In this document: piece after piece, positions 27,161-34,422 of the stretch | How positions within the stretch are numbered: the first letter of the stretch is position 1 | How the letters are laid out: each line of letters starts with the position of its first letter | Source: Salinispora cortesiana | Lineage (GTDB): Bacteria > Actinomycetota > Actinomycetes > Mycobacteriales > Micromonosporaceae | DNA length: 64,000 nt | Reading direction: 5' to 3' | Assembly: GCF_000484695.1 (NCBI RefSeq) | Contig: NZ_AXVR01000019.1 | Coordinates: forward strand, 1 to 64,000 | Program-made: the position numbers and the translations under genes | The notes under the pieces: generated by a model | What the model was told of the DNA's origin: nothing | The model's database searches: none | Seen by the model: only the letters and a program-made list of their open reading frames with translations

Positions 27161-27951
27161 AGGTTCTCCTCTACGCGGGCGGCGGTACGGGCAACGAAGA
27201 AGACGCGACGGAACGAAAAGCACACCTGGCCCTGCCGCACCGGGTACGCCTCCGCCAGCCGTGCGCTCAGTTCCCTCCGAAAGTCGGCCCAGCCGGTGGG
27301 GTCGAGCGCGGCGCGCACCGGACGCAGCGCGGTCCCCTCCATCCAGCTCAGCACCGGATGGTCGGCGTCGACCGGAGCCGGAAGCAGGTGCACGTAGCTA
27401 GTCTCCCAGGCGTCCACCACGCAACCCTCGGCGCCCAGCAGCCGGGCATAGCCGACCGCGTCGTCCACGGGCGCGGTGCGGAGCAGTGGGCCGAGCACCG
27501 TACGCCAGGCCGGGCGGTTGGCCACCGTCCGCAGTGCCTGGTGCGACGGCGCGTCGAAGTTACCCGGCACCTGCACCGCGAGGACGGCGCCGGCCGGCAG
27601 CTCCCGAGCCCAGCGGGTGAGCAGGTCCCGATGCTCGGGTATCCACTGGAGCACGGCGTTGCAGATGACCACGTCCTGGTCCCGGCCCGGGCGCCAGTGT
27701 CGGACGTCGGCGACGGCGAACTCCACCGGGCTGTCCAGCATGGCGGCCCGGTCGATCATCTCCGGTGCGGCGTCGATGCCGGTGACCCGACTGTCGGGCC
27801 AGCGTTCGGCGAGGATGGTGGTCAGCGTGCCCGGTCCGCAGCCGAGGTCGACCACCGACCGGGGTCGGGCGGTCGGCACCCGGGCAAGCAGGTCACGAAA
27901 CGGCCGGGCCCGTTCGTCGCCGTAGCGCAGGTATGTTGTCGGATCCCACAT
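27157..27951 (-). CDS. tam: SAM-dependent methyltransferase, trans-aconitate methyltransferase-like
   Basis: 264 residues. The Rossmann methyltransferase motif I is VVDLGCGPGTLT, motif II region TGIDAAPEM, and ICNAVLQWIPEH corresponds to motif IV. The start MWDPTTYLRYGDERARPF and the length match Tam, which methylates trans-aconitate to stop aconitase inhibition. The pairing with a deaminase is not explained by that role, so a different carboxylate or nucleoside-pathway substrate is possible. The ATG at 27951 lies just inside an operator-like palindrome. Confidence 0.85.
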   Translation of the reverse strand: MWDPTTYLRYGDERARPFRDLLARVPTARPRSVVDLGCGPGTLTTILAERWPDSRVTGIDAAPEMIDRAAMLDSPVEFAVADVRHWRPGRDQDVVICNAVLQWIPEHRDLLTRWARELPAGAVLAVQVPGNFDAPSHQALRTVANRPAWRTVLGPLLRTAPVDDAVGYARLLGAEGCVVDAWETSYVHLLPAPVDADHPVLSWMEGTALRPVRAALDPTGWADFRRELSARLAEAYPVRQGQVCFSFRRVFFVARTAARVEENL

Positions 27952-27960
27952 GACTCCCCC

Positions 27961-27982
27961 AAACCGTACGTACGTCTTGTTT
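27961..27982. promoter_or_regulatory. Operator-like palindrome ahead of the methyltransferase gene
   Basis: AAAC-N3-ACGTACGT-N3-GTTT is symmetric at 16 of 22 positions. On the minus strand it overlaps TACGGT, the best -10 candidate for the methyltransferase/deaminase pair. The form resembles TetR-family operators. No TetR-type gene lies in this window. Confidence 0.5.
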
Positions 27983-28022
27983 AGACTACGGCCCACCGTG
28001 AGTTCGGACCAGCCCGAATCAC

Positions 28023-28028
28023 TAGGCT
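28023..28028 (+). promoter_or_regulatory. -10 element (TAGGCT), leaderless aldo/keto reductase gene
   Basis: TAGGCT ends 6 nt before the ATG at 28035. Confidence 0.45.
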
Positions 28029-28034
28029 CACCTC

Positions 28035-29018
28035 ATGGAGCAGCGCACCTTTCCCCGGCTAAACCGCGCCGTCGGCGTGGTCGGCCTCGGCACCTGGCAG
28101 CTCGGAGCCGACTGGGGCACCGTCAGCGAGCAGGCCGCCCTGCGCGTCCTCGCCGCCGCCGTCGACTCCGGGGTCTCCTTCCTCGACACCACCGATGTCT
28201 ACGGCGACGGGCGCAGCGAGACGCTGATCGGCCAGTTCCTGCGCGCCCGACCCGACGCCGGCCTCACCGTCGCGACGAAGATGGGCCGGCGGGTGGAGCA
28301 GCGGCCCGAGGCGTACACCCTCGCCCACTTCCGCGAGTGGACCGACCGGTCCCGGAGGAACCTCGGGGTCGACACCCTCGACCTGGTGCAACTGCACTGC
28401 CCACCGACCCCGGTCTTCGCCGACGACGCGGTCTTCGACGCCCTCGACACGTTGGTGGCCGAGGAACGGATCGCCGGATACGGCGTGAGTGTAGAGACCT
28501 GCGCGGAGGCGCTCACCGCAATCGCTCGGCCCGGAGTGGCCAGCGTCCAGATCATTCTCAACGCGCTACGCCACAAACCCCTGGAGCGGGTCCTACCGGC
28601 TGCTGCCGAGGCCGGCGTCGGCATCATCGCCCGGGTACCGCTGGCCAGCGGGCTACTCTCCGGCCGCTACGACGAACACACCACCTTCGCCCCGGACGAC
28701 CACCGCACCTACAACCGGCAGGGCCAGGCGTTCGACGTCGGGGAGACCTTCGCCGGCGTCGACCTCACCCTCGGCCTGGCCGCTGTCCGCCGGCTCGCGC
28801 CGCTGGTCGGCACGGAGCGGACGATGGCGCAGTTCGCGCTGCGCTGGGTGATCGACCAGCCTGGGGTGACGGTGGTGATCCCCGGTGCCCGCGACGTGAC
28901 CCAGGCCCGGCGAAACGCCGAGAGCGCCGGCCAGCCCGCCCTCTCCGACCAGGAACGCTCGGTCGTCACCGACGTGTACGACGACCTGGTCCGGCCGCAG
29001 GTGCACGACCGATGGTGA
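28035..29018 (+). CDS. Aldo/keto reductase
   Basis: 327 residues, (beta/alpha)8 barrel of the AKR superfamily. The catalytic tetrad is visible as Asp51, Tyr56, Lys82 and His121 (LDTTDVYGDG, TKMG, VQLHCP). NADPH contact regions are RVPLASGLLSGRY and VIPGARDVTQA. It would reduce an aldehyde or ketone, or run as an oxidase; the substrate is unknown. It overlaps the next small membrane protein gene by 7 bp. It diverges from the methyltransferase/deaminase operon across an 83-bp region with the palindrome. Confidence 0.93.
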   Translation: MEQRTFPRLNRAVGVVGLGTWQLGADWGTVSEQAALRVLAAAVDSGVSFLDTTDVYGDGRSETLIGQFLRARPDAGLTVATKMGRRVEQRPEAYTLAHFREWTDRSRRNLGVDTLDLVQLHCPPTPVFADDAVFDALDTLVAEERIAGYGVSVETCAEALTAIARPGVASVQIILNALRHKPLERVLPAAAEAGVGIIARVPLASGLLSGRYDEHTTFAPDDHRTYNRQGQAFDVGETFAGVDLTLGLAAVRRLAPLVGTERTMAQFALRWVIDQPGVTVVIPGARDVTQARRNAESAGQPALSDQERSVVTDVYDDLVRPQVHDRW

Positions 29019-29251
29019 ACGAGACAAGCGCCCCCGGCGGGCGCGAACGCGAATTCGTCCTGCGGGGCTGGCTGGCGCTGGCCCTCGGGCTGCTGGCCGT
29101 GGTGCTCGGCGCCCTCTGGACGGTGCAGGGGCTGGGATACATCGAGGGCAGCGTGATGACCGACGTGCGGCTCTGGGCCGTCGCCGGTCCGGCGCTCGCG
29201 CTCGCCGGGTTGGCCTCGCTCTGGCTCGGTCTACGCACCCGCCGCCGCTGA
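29012..29251 (+). CDS. Small two-helix membrane protein
   Basis: 79 residues with two hydrophobic helices (about 19-40 and 52-74) and a basic C-terminus (RTRRR), so both ends are probably cytoplasmic. It overlaps the aldo/keto reductase stop (ATGGTGA), indicating translational coupling. The family is not recognised. A strong terminator follows 30 bp downstream. Confidence 0.7.
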   Translation: MVNETSAPGGREREFVLRGWLALALGLLAVVLGALWTVQGLGYIEGSVMTDVRLWAVAGPALALAGLASLWLGLRTRRR

Positions 29252-29280
29252 ACCCCCACCCAACCGAACCTGAAAAACAA

Positions 29281-29317
29281 CGAGGCCCCGCACCCCGGAA
29301 CGGGGTGCGGGGCCTCG
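29281..29317. terminator. Strong bidirectional terminator upstream of cspA stop
   Basis: A perfect 17-bp stem (29281-29297 with 29301-29317, CGAGGCCCCGCACCCCG) has a GAA loop. An A-rich run lies on its left side, giving a U-rich 3' end for the minus-strand cspA transcript. Confidence 0.88.
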
Positions 29318-29374
29318 TGTCGATCCGGGCGAGCCGGATCAGCCACTGACCGGCGGTGCGCCGGTCGGCTTAGC

Positions 29375-29578
29375 TCAGAGGGGGCGGACCTGCTCGGCCT
29401 GCGGACCCTTCTGACCCTGGGCGATCTCGAACTCCACCCGCTGGTTCTCCTCCAGCGTGCGGTAGCCGCTGGACTGGATGGCCGAGAAGTGGACGAACAC
29501 GTCAGCACCCCCGCCGTCGACGGTGATGAAGCCGAAGCCCTTGTCAGCGTTGAACCACTTCACGGTTCCCTGCGCCAT
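29375..29578 (-). CDS. cspA: Cold-shock protein (CspA family)
   Basis: 67 residues, single cold-shock domain with RNP-1 (KGFGFITV) and RNP-2 (DVFVHFSAI). It is a single-stranded nucleic acid chaperone acting on mRNA in the cytoplasm. GAAGGAG lies 7 nt ahead of the ATG. Upstream sequence (29579-29873) has no gene and probably includes a long structured 5' leader, common in this family: it carries the self-complementary blocks CGGCCAACCGGCCG and GCACGGCGTGC on the coding strand. Confidence 0.96.
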   Translation of the reverse strand: MAQGTVKWFNADKGFGFITVDGGGADVFVHFSAIQSSGYRTLEENQRVEFEIAQGQKGPQAEQVRPL

Positions 29579-29873
29579 GTGTATCTCCTTCTAAAACTGG
29601 CGGCCGTGCACGCCGTGCGGCCGGTTGGCCGTTTTCGAGCAGCGGCGCCTGAGGCGGCCCCCATGAAGGAGACTTCTCTCAACCCACGCCATCTCTTCAA
29701 CAGCGTGGAACAGCAAACCACGTACGCAAAAACTCTGCACAGCCTACCGGACGAAATTCTCTGACATGTGACCTGTCGGCTGCCAAAGATCGGCCCTGCC
29801 GGCCCCCGCAAACCGACGGAAAGGCCCCACCTCGTCCAATTTCGGCGAGGAGGCCAGCTCAACCGAGCCAAGA

Positions 29874-30143
29874 TCACTTTGGCCAGTTGCCGGTGATCCG
29901 GCGCATCCCCACCGCCCCACCCCGGTCCACCGCCGCCCGGACAACCGCGAAGATCGCCCCCTGCAACGCCGCCGCGGCCAGGATCTCACCCCAACCGCGG
30001 TCCTCGTCGGTGGCGTTCGGTGCCGCGCCAGCACCCGCCACCTTCCACACCTGCTCGAAGATGGCGCCCGCCGCGGCCCCGGCGGCGAAACCCAACAGAA
30101 TGCCGACCGGCTTGTACGCGGTCTTACCCAACCCTCTGCTCAC
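29874..30143 (-). CDS. DUF4235 small membrane protein
   Basis: 89 residues with two hydrophobic segments (about 12-30 and 60-74) rich in Gly and Ala, and a short basic C-terminus. The start GKTAYKPVGILLGFAAGAAAG is typical of DUF4235. It is the last gene of a three-gene operon; its start overlaps the DUF3618 stop by 4 bp. The function is unknown; co-occurrence with DUF3618 and holin-like genes suggests a cell-envelope role. Confidence 0.85.
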   Translation of the reverse strand: MSRGLGKTAYKPVGILLGFAAGAAAGAIFEQVWKVAGAGAAPNATDEDRGWGEILAAAALQGAIFAVVRAAVDRGGAVGMRRITGNWPK

Positions 30144-30454
30144 CGACGCCTCCCTCGGACGATCATCAGTACGACGACGGCGGCCACCGCGCCCGCGGCC
30201 AACGCGGTGAACGGCACCGGGCTGCCGTGGACCCGTTCACCGCGCGGGCGGGCCCGCCCGCGCACCCGGGCCACCGCCACGGTCGCCTGCTCCCGCATCC
30301 GCTCCTTCGCCTGCTCAGTCGAGGAACGCAGCCGCTTCTTCACGTCGGCCTTGGCGGCCAGCGCCTCCATGGTCTCGCTGAGTTCGACCCGGGTCCGCCG
30401 GATCTCCTCGCGGAGGGCCTCGGTGTCCCCACTGGCCCGCCCGTTACCCGTCAT
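30140..30454 (-). CDS. DUF3618 membrane protein
   Basis: 104 residues. An amphipathic, charged N-terminal helix (LREEIRRTRVELSETMEALAAKADVKKRL), typical of DUF3618, precedes a basic linker and one C-terminal transmembrane helix (about 81-100) ending in RGRRR. The middle gene of the operon, overlapping both neighbours by 4 bp. It probably forms coiled-coil contacts at the cytoplasmic face of the membrane. Confidence 0.87.
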   Translation of the reverse strand: MTGNGRASGDTEALREEIRRTRVELSETMEALAAKADVKKRLRSSTEQAKERMREQATVAVARVRGRARPRGERVHGSPVPFTALAAGAVAAVVVLMIVRGRRR

Positions 30455-30906
30455 GCCTGCCTCCCGTCCTGCGCCGCGGCTTTCCCATCCTTCATCGCTG
30501 CGGCGACGGTGTCGACATCCGCCCGGACGCTGCGCACCGTGCTCGCCGGCATCGGCGGGACCGCTTGGGTGACCTGCTTCTTACCGACCAGGGCGAGGAC
30601 CCCGGCGGCGGCGAAGAGCACCACCGCGACGATCAGGGCGGCCACCCAGGCGGGCAGGACCAGGGCGAGCAGCAGGATCACGGCTGCCGCGAGCGCACCG
30701 AGCCCGTACAGCGCCAGCACCCCAGCGCCGCCGAAGAGGCCGACACCGATCCCGGCGTGCTTCCCCTTCTGGGCCAGCTCCGCGCGGGCCAGCGCCAGCT
30801 CGTCGCGGACCAGCCGGGAGACCTGCTCGGTGGCCCGCTGCACCAGTTCGGCGGTGGACGGCTCGCTCCCGGCCTGGGTTGGGCGGGCGTTCGCCACGTC
30901 AGCCAT
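30451..30906 (-). CDS. Actinobacterial holin-X-like (phage holin superfamily) membrane protein
   Basis: 151 residues. A charged N-terminal helix (LVQRATEQVSRLVRDELALARAELAQKG) is followed by two adjacent membrane helices (about 53-75 and 80-106) and a polar C-terminal tail of about 40 residues. This is the layout of the chromosomal Act_holin/DUF1469 family, which despite its name is not phage-linked here. First gene of the operon; AGAAGGA is the ribosome site. Confidence 0.85.
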   Translation of the reverse strand: MADVANARPTQAGSEPSTAELVQRATEQVSRLVRDELALARAELAQKGKHAGIGVGLFGGAGVLALYGLGALAAAVILLLALVLPAWVAALIVAVVLFAAAGVLALVGKKQVTQAVPPMPASTVRSVRADVDTVAAAMKDGKAAAQDGRQA

Positions 30907-31243
30907 GCTGTCCTTCTCTCCTCGTCACCGCGCTTCATGCCCCTAAGGAGCCGTCCGTCGATCCGTCGCCCGATTTCCGCCAACGCGCGGCGCAGGTCAT
31001 GGGGTCGCGCAGCAGGTCCCCCCAAAACGCCGTTCCAAACGTTGCCGCACTCGGCCCAACGTCCCCCGCCCGACCATGTCACGCTAACTCCCCCGGCCAA
31101 GCCGGCGCAGCCGACGATCGCGGCGGATGCCCGTCGCGGCCCCGTCGGTCCGACCGACCAGCCGGCAGCACGGAGGCGGTCAAACAGCGGGCGAAGCCGG
31201 TCAGCGGCAGGACAGAGCCGGTCAGCGGCGGGGCGGAGCCCGG
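30907..31243. other. Intergenic region, 337 bp
   Basis: It contains the upstream region of the holin-like operon on its left. On its right are three imperfect copies of AGCCGGTCAGCG at 31195, 31216 and 31237, spaced 21 bp, adjoining the MscS stop. No coding frame is convincing. Confidence 0.6.
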
Positions 31244-32443
31244 TCAGCGACGAGACTCGGCCGGCTCGTCCGGGCCGACGAAGGCCTCGCTGCGGGCGGC
31301 GCCATCCTCGCTGCCGCCGAAGATCCGCGCATCGTCGGACCCGGCACCGTCGGCGAGCAGGCCCGCCTGGGGCGGGCGGCGGGGCGAGGCCCACTGCCAC
31401 GGCTGGCCGCCCCCGGCATCACCGACCTCGGCCCGCATTCGGGGCATCGCGGTCGGCCGCTGCTTCCACACCCAGGCAACCAGGTGCTCACGAACCAGGC
31501 AGCGCAGGTCCCAGAGGTTGCCGGCGTTCGCCGCGCTGACCAACGCGCGCACTTTGATCATGCCGCCGGTCGCGTCGATCACCTGCAACACACAGACTCT
31601 GCCGTCCCACAGTTCGCTGCTCTCCGCCAGGCGACGCAGCTCCTCCCGCATCGCCTGCACCGAGATCGACCAGTCAACATCGAACTCGGCGGTGCCGAGC
31701 ACGGCGGCCTCGCTCCGGGTCCAGTTCTGAAACGGCTTGCTGGTGAAGTACGACGTGGGCAGGATCAGCCGCCGGTCGTCCCAGATTCGCAACACCACAT
31801 AGCTGAGGGTCAGCTCCTCGATCCGACCCCACTCCCCGTCCACGACCACCACGTCGCCGAGGCGTACGGCGTCGCTGAAGGCGAGCTGGAGGCCGGCGAA
31901 GACGTTGCCCAGCAGACTCTGCGCGGCCAACGCCGCCACCACACCGACCACACCGGCGCTGGTCAGCACCCCAGCACCGATCCCGCGGACGGCCGGGAAG
32001 GTCATCAGCATCACGCCGAGCGCCAGGAAGACAACCACCGCGATGGTCAACCGACGCAGGAGCACCACCTGGGTACGAATCCGGCGGTGCCGGTTGTCCG
32101 CCACCTCGGCCTGGAACCGGGCGAGCGCGGTGTCCTCGACCACCACCAGCAACGCGGCAACCAGCCAGGCGGTGGCAGCGATCACCCCGAGCACCAGGAT
32201 GTGCAGCAGGGCCTGACGCCAGCTGGTGCCGGTCGCGTAGCCGGTGGTGAACCGCACGGCGAACTGCACGGCAAGGATGGTCGTCGCCACCTGGAACGCG
32301 CGGTGCGCGTGCTGGGCCAGCCCGGTCAGCAGCAGTGAACGCTGGCCGAGCCGCCGGGCTATCCGGTGCGTGACGCCGACCACTAACAGGGCGCCCGCCG
32401 CGGCGGCAAGCGCGGCGATGATCGTCCCGAGGTAGCTCTGCAC
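31244..32443 (-). CDS. MscS-family mechanosensitive channel
   Basis: 399 residues. Four to five membrane helices are visible before the pore region (about 150-180, GIGAGVLTSAGVVGVVAALAAQSLLGNVFAGLQLAF), which has the Gly/Ala-rich TM3 pattern of MscS. The beta domain follows (RLGDVVVVDGEWGRIEELTLSYVVLRIWDDRRLILPTS is spread over about 193-230). The C-terminal 70 residues are acidic and low-complexity. It would release solutes on hypo-osmotic shock. The GTG start has GAGGAGGAG upstream, and an 8-bp hairpin lies at 32463-32482 in the probable leader. Confidence 0.93.
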   Translation of the reverse strand: MQSYLGTIIAALAAAAGALLVVGVTHRIARRLGQRSLLLTGLAQHAHRAFQVATTILAVQFAVRFTTGYATGTSWRQALLHILVLGVIAATAWLVAALLVVVEDTALARFQAEVADNRHRRIRTQVVLLRRLTIAVVVFLALGVMLMTFPAVRGIGAGVLTSAGVVGVVAALAAQSLLGNVFAGLQLAFSDAVRLGDVVVVDGEWGRIEELTLSYVVLRIWDDRRLILPTSYFTSKPFQNWTRSEAAVLGTAEFDVDWSISVQAMREELRRLAESSELWDGRVCVLQVIDATGGMIKVRALVSAANAGNLWDLRCLVREHLVAWVWKQRPTAMPRMRAEVGDAGGGQPWQWASPRRPPQAGLLADGAGSDDARIFGGSEDGAARSEAFVGPDEPAESRR

Positions 32444-32649
32444 GGTCTCTCCTCCTCACCAACCGGGCGTCGGGACGCCCGGCGAAGGCCCAATGGTGCC
32501 GGCGATCGGCCAGGCCGACCAGTTCAGACCTTCTGGTCACGACCGCGGAGGAGGCAGAAGGCGTCGGCGGGGATGCCGGAGCAACGACGCTGATAGCACC
32601 TGCCCGGAGCTACCGTACGCCACGCCGCCGGCAGTAGCCGCAGCAACGC

Positions 32650-32684
32650 CGCCCTGGGGCGATTAGGGAATCCACCCCAGGGCG
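32650..32684 (-). terminator. Hairpin downstream of lipoprotein gene
   Basis: A perfect 10-bp stem (CGCCCTGGGG, 32650-32659 with 32675-32684) lies 18 nt past the lipoprotein stop. Confidence 0.6.
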
Positions 32685-32702
32685 AACGGGGACTCCGGGC
32701 GC

Positions 32703-33071
32703 TCAGCCCCCCGAGCCCTGCGCCAGGCGGATAGCGACCTGGTCGGCGCTGACGTTGTCCAGCGTGACCGAGAGCCCACCGACCTCGGCGGCCGGCTGCC
32801 CGGTGGTGAGGGTGAGCTGCTCGCCGGCGACCTCAACGGTCACCTGGTCGTCCTGGGCGCCGATCAGCTTGGCCTGGACGCCGAGAATGCTGGCCTCGGC
32901 GTTGGCCTCGCGGTCGAAGGTGACCATGCAGCCATCCAGCCCACAGTCGGTGGAGACCCCATCGGAGGAGCCACAGCCGGCCAGCACGGCGGCACCGAGC
33001 GCTAGGCCGACGAGGAGGCCGGCGGCCCGACGGGGGGTTTTCGGGGGGAGGGGAACGCGTCGGTTCGTCAC
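32703..33071 (-). CDS. Small secreted lipoprotein
   Basis: 122 residues. A basic n-region (NRRVPLPPKTPRR), hydrophobic core (AAGLLVGLALGAAV) and lipobox LAGC indicate lipid attachment at Cys33. The mature part of about 90 residues contains two Cys (CGLDGC) and a beta-rich C-terminus; I do not recognise the family. The GTG start is preceded by TACCCT with a 6-nt gap and no ribosome site, so the mRNA is probably leaderless. It diverges from the class V aminotransferase-like gene. Confidence 0.82.
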   Translation of the reverse strand: MTNRRVPLPPKTPRRAAGLLVGLALGAAVLAGCGSSDGVSTDCGLDGCMVTFDREANAEASILGVQAKLIGAQDDQVTVEVAGEQLTLTTGQPAAEVGGLSVTLDNVSADQVAIRLAQGSGG

Positions 33072-33077
33072 GGCCCA

Positions 33078-33083
33078 AGGGTA
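33078..33083 (-). promoter_or_regulatory. -10 element (TACCCT), leaderless lipoprotein gene
   Basis: TACCCT on the minus strand ends 6 nt before the GTG at 33071. Confidence 0.42.
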
Positions 33084-33130
33084 CGAGACGGCCGCCGTAC
33101 CGACTCTCCGCCGACTTCCGCAGCGCGGGT

Positions 33131-33136
33131 TAAGGT
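33131..33136 (+). promoter_or_regulatory. -10 element (TAAGGT), leaderless SufS-like gene
   Basis: TAAGGT ends 6 nt before the ATG at 33143. With the opposing element at 33078-33083 it forms a compact divergent promoter pair. Confidence 0.45.
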
Positions 33137-33142
33137 CCGCTC

Positions 33143-34354
33143 ATGCCGTTCGACATCGCCCGCACTCGGGCCGCGTATCCCGCCCTGGCGCAGGGGCACA
33201 TCCACTTCGACGGTGCCGGAGGAACCCAGACCGCCGCGCCGGTGATCGCCGCGGTGGCTGAGACGATGGGTACGGCGCTGAGCAACCGCAGCGGCGGCAA
33301 CCTTCCCGGCCGACGCTCGCTGGAGCTGGTGGCCGCCGCCCGTACGGCCCTGGCCGACCTGCTCGGGGCGGATCCGGAGGGGGTGGTGCTGGGACCGAGC
33401 GCGACCGCGCTCACCTACACCCTGGCCCGCGCCCTCGGCTCGACCTGGCGGCCAGGGGATGAGGTGGTGGTGTCCCGACTCGACCACGACGCCAACGTCC
33501 GGCCGTGGATCCAGGAAGCCGAGGCGGTGGGCGCAACCGTACGGTGGGCGGAGTTCGATCCGCGCACCGGTGAGCTGCCGGCCGGCCAGTACTCCGATCT
33601 GGTCAACGAACGGACCCGGTTGGTGGCGGTCACCGCCGCCAGCAATGCGATCGGCTCGATGCCCGAGGTGGCGGCGATCGCCAAGGCAGCTCACGCCGTC
33701 GGAGCGCTGGTCTGTGTGGACGGTGTGCACTCGGTGCCGCACGGTCCGACCGACCGCACCGCGTTGGGCGCGGACTTCCTGGTCACCAGCGCCTACAAGT
33801 GGTCTGGCCCGCACGTAGCCGCGGTGGCGGCGGATCCGGCCTGCTGGGAGCGCCTGCACCCGGCGAAGCTGCGCCCCGCCGCCGACTCCGTACCCGATCG
33901 ATTCGAGTACGGCACGCCCAGCTTTCCGCTGCTGGCCGGGGCCGCCGTCGCCGTGGACCACCTCGCCGGGCTGGATCCGACGGCCACCGGGAGCCGGCGG
34001 GAGCGGCTGCGGAGCAGTCTGAGCGCGGCCCGCGCGTACGAGGAGGGGCTGTTGGAGCGACTGCTCGACGGTCTCGCCAGCCTGCCCGGGGTCACCGTGC
34101 TTGGCTCGCCGGCCCGGCGCTGCCCCACGGTCTCGTTCCGGCTGGCTGGCCGGTCTCCGGCCGAGACCCAGGCGGCGCTCGGCGCGGCGGGGTTCTGCCT
34201 CTCCGCCGGTGACTACTACGCCTACGAGTACTTCCAGACGTTGGGGCTGCGGGACAGCGGCGGGGCGGTACGCGTCAGCCTGTACCACTACAACACTCGC
34301 ACCGAAGTGGACCGGCTACTCGACGAGGTGGCGAGGCTCTCCCCCGACCGCTGA
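33143..34354 (+). CDS. Cysteine desulfurase-like class V aminotransferase family protein
   Basis: 403 residues. The start YPALAQGHIHFDGAGGTQ and the sequence SNRSGGNLPGR mark the cysteine-desulfurase-like subfamily distinct from SufS/IscS. PLP is expected on Lys219 (TSAYKWSGPH), with VDGVHSVPH holding the Asp and His that contact the cofactor. The usual desulfurase Cys loop is not obvious; a Cys in GFCLSAGDYYAYEY lies late in the sequence. No suf genes are nearby. The substrate is unknown; a role in sulfur or amino-acid metabolism is inferred only from the family. Confidence 0.87.
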   Translation: MPFDIARTRAAYPALAQGHIHFDGAGGTQTAAPVIAAVAETMGTALSNRSGGNLPGRRSLELVAAARTALADLLGADPEGVVLGPSATALTYTLARALGSTWRPGDEVVVSRLDHDANVRPWIQEAEAVGATVRWAEFDPRTGELPAGQYSDLVNERTRLVAVTAASNAIGSMPEVAAIAKAAHAVGALVCVDGVHSVPHGPTDRTALGADFLVTSAYKWSGPHVAAVAADPACWERLHPAKLRPAADSVPDRFEYGTPSFPLLAGAAVAVDHLAGLDPTATGSRRERLRSSLSAARAYEEGLLERLLDGLASLPGVTVLGSPARRCPTVSFRLAGRSPAETQAALGAAGFCLSAGDYYAYEYFQTLGLRDSGGAVRVSLYHYNTRTEVDRLLDEVARLSPDR

Positions 34355-34402
34355 CCCGCCACGGCCCCCGATCAGCCGGTCCTGGTCAGCAGGCCCTTCG
34401 GC

Positions 34403-34422
34403 CCGGGATCAGCCGATCCCGG
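34403..34422. terminator. Hairpin overlapping the NagZ-type gene stop
   Basis: A perfect 8-bp stem CCGGGATC/GATCCCGG with a 4-nt loop lies between convergent genes and covers the stop codon of the glycosidase gene. Confidence 0.45.

Noticed and set aside
30451..30906. Phage holin as evidence of a prophage
   Set aside because: It is a chromosomal actinobacterial holin-like family, in operon with DUF3618 and DUF4235. No other phage genes or attachment sites are present.
31195..31255. Three copies of AGCCGGTCAGCG as a CRISPR-like array
   Set aside because: The period is only 21 bp, the spacers are about 9 bp and there are no cas genes. It is a small degenerate tandem repeat.
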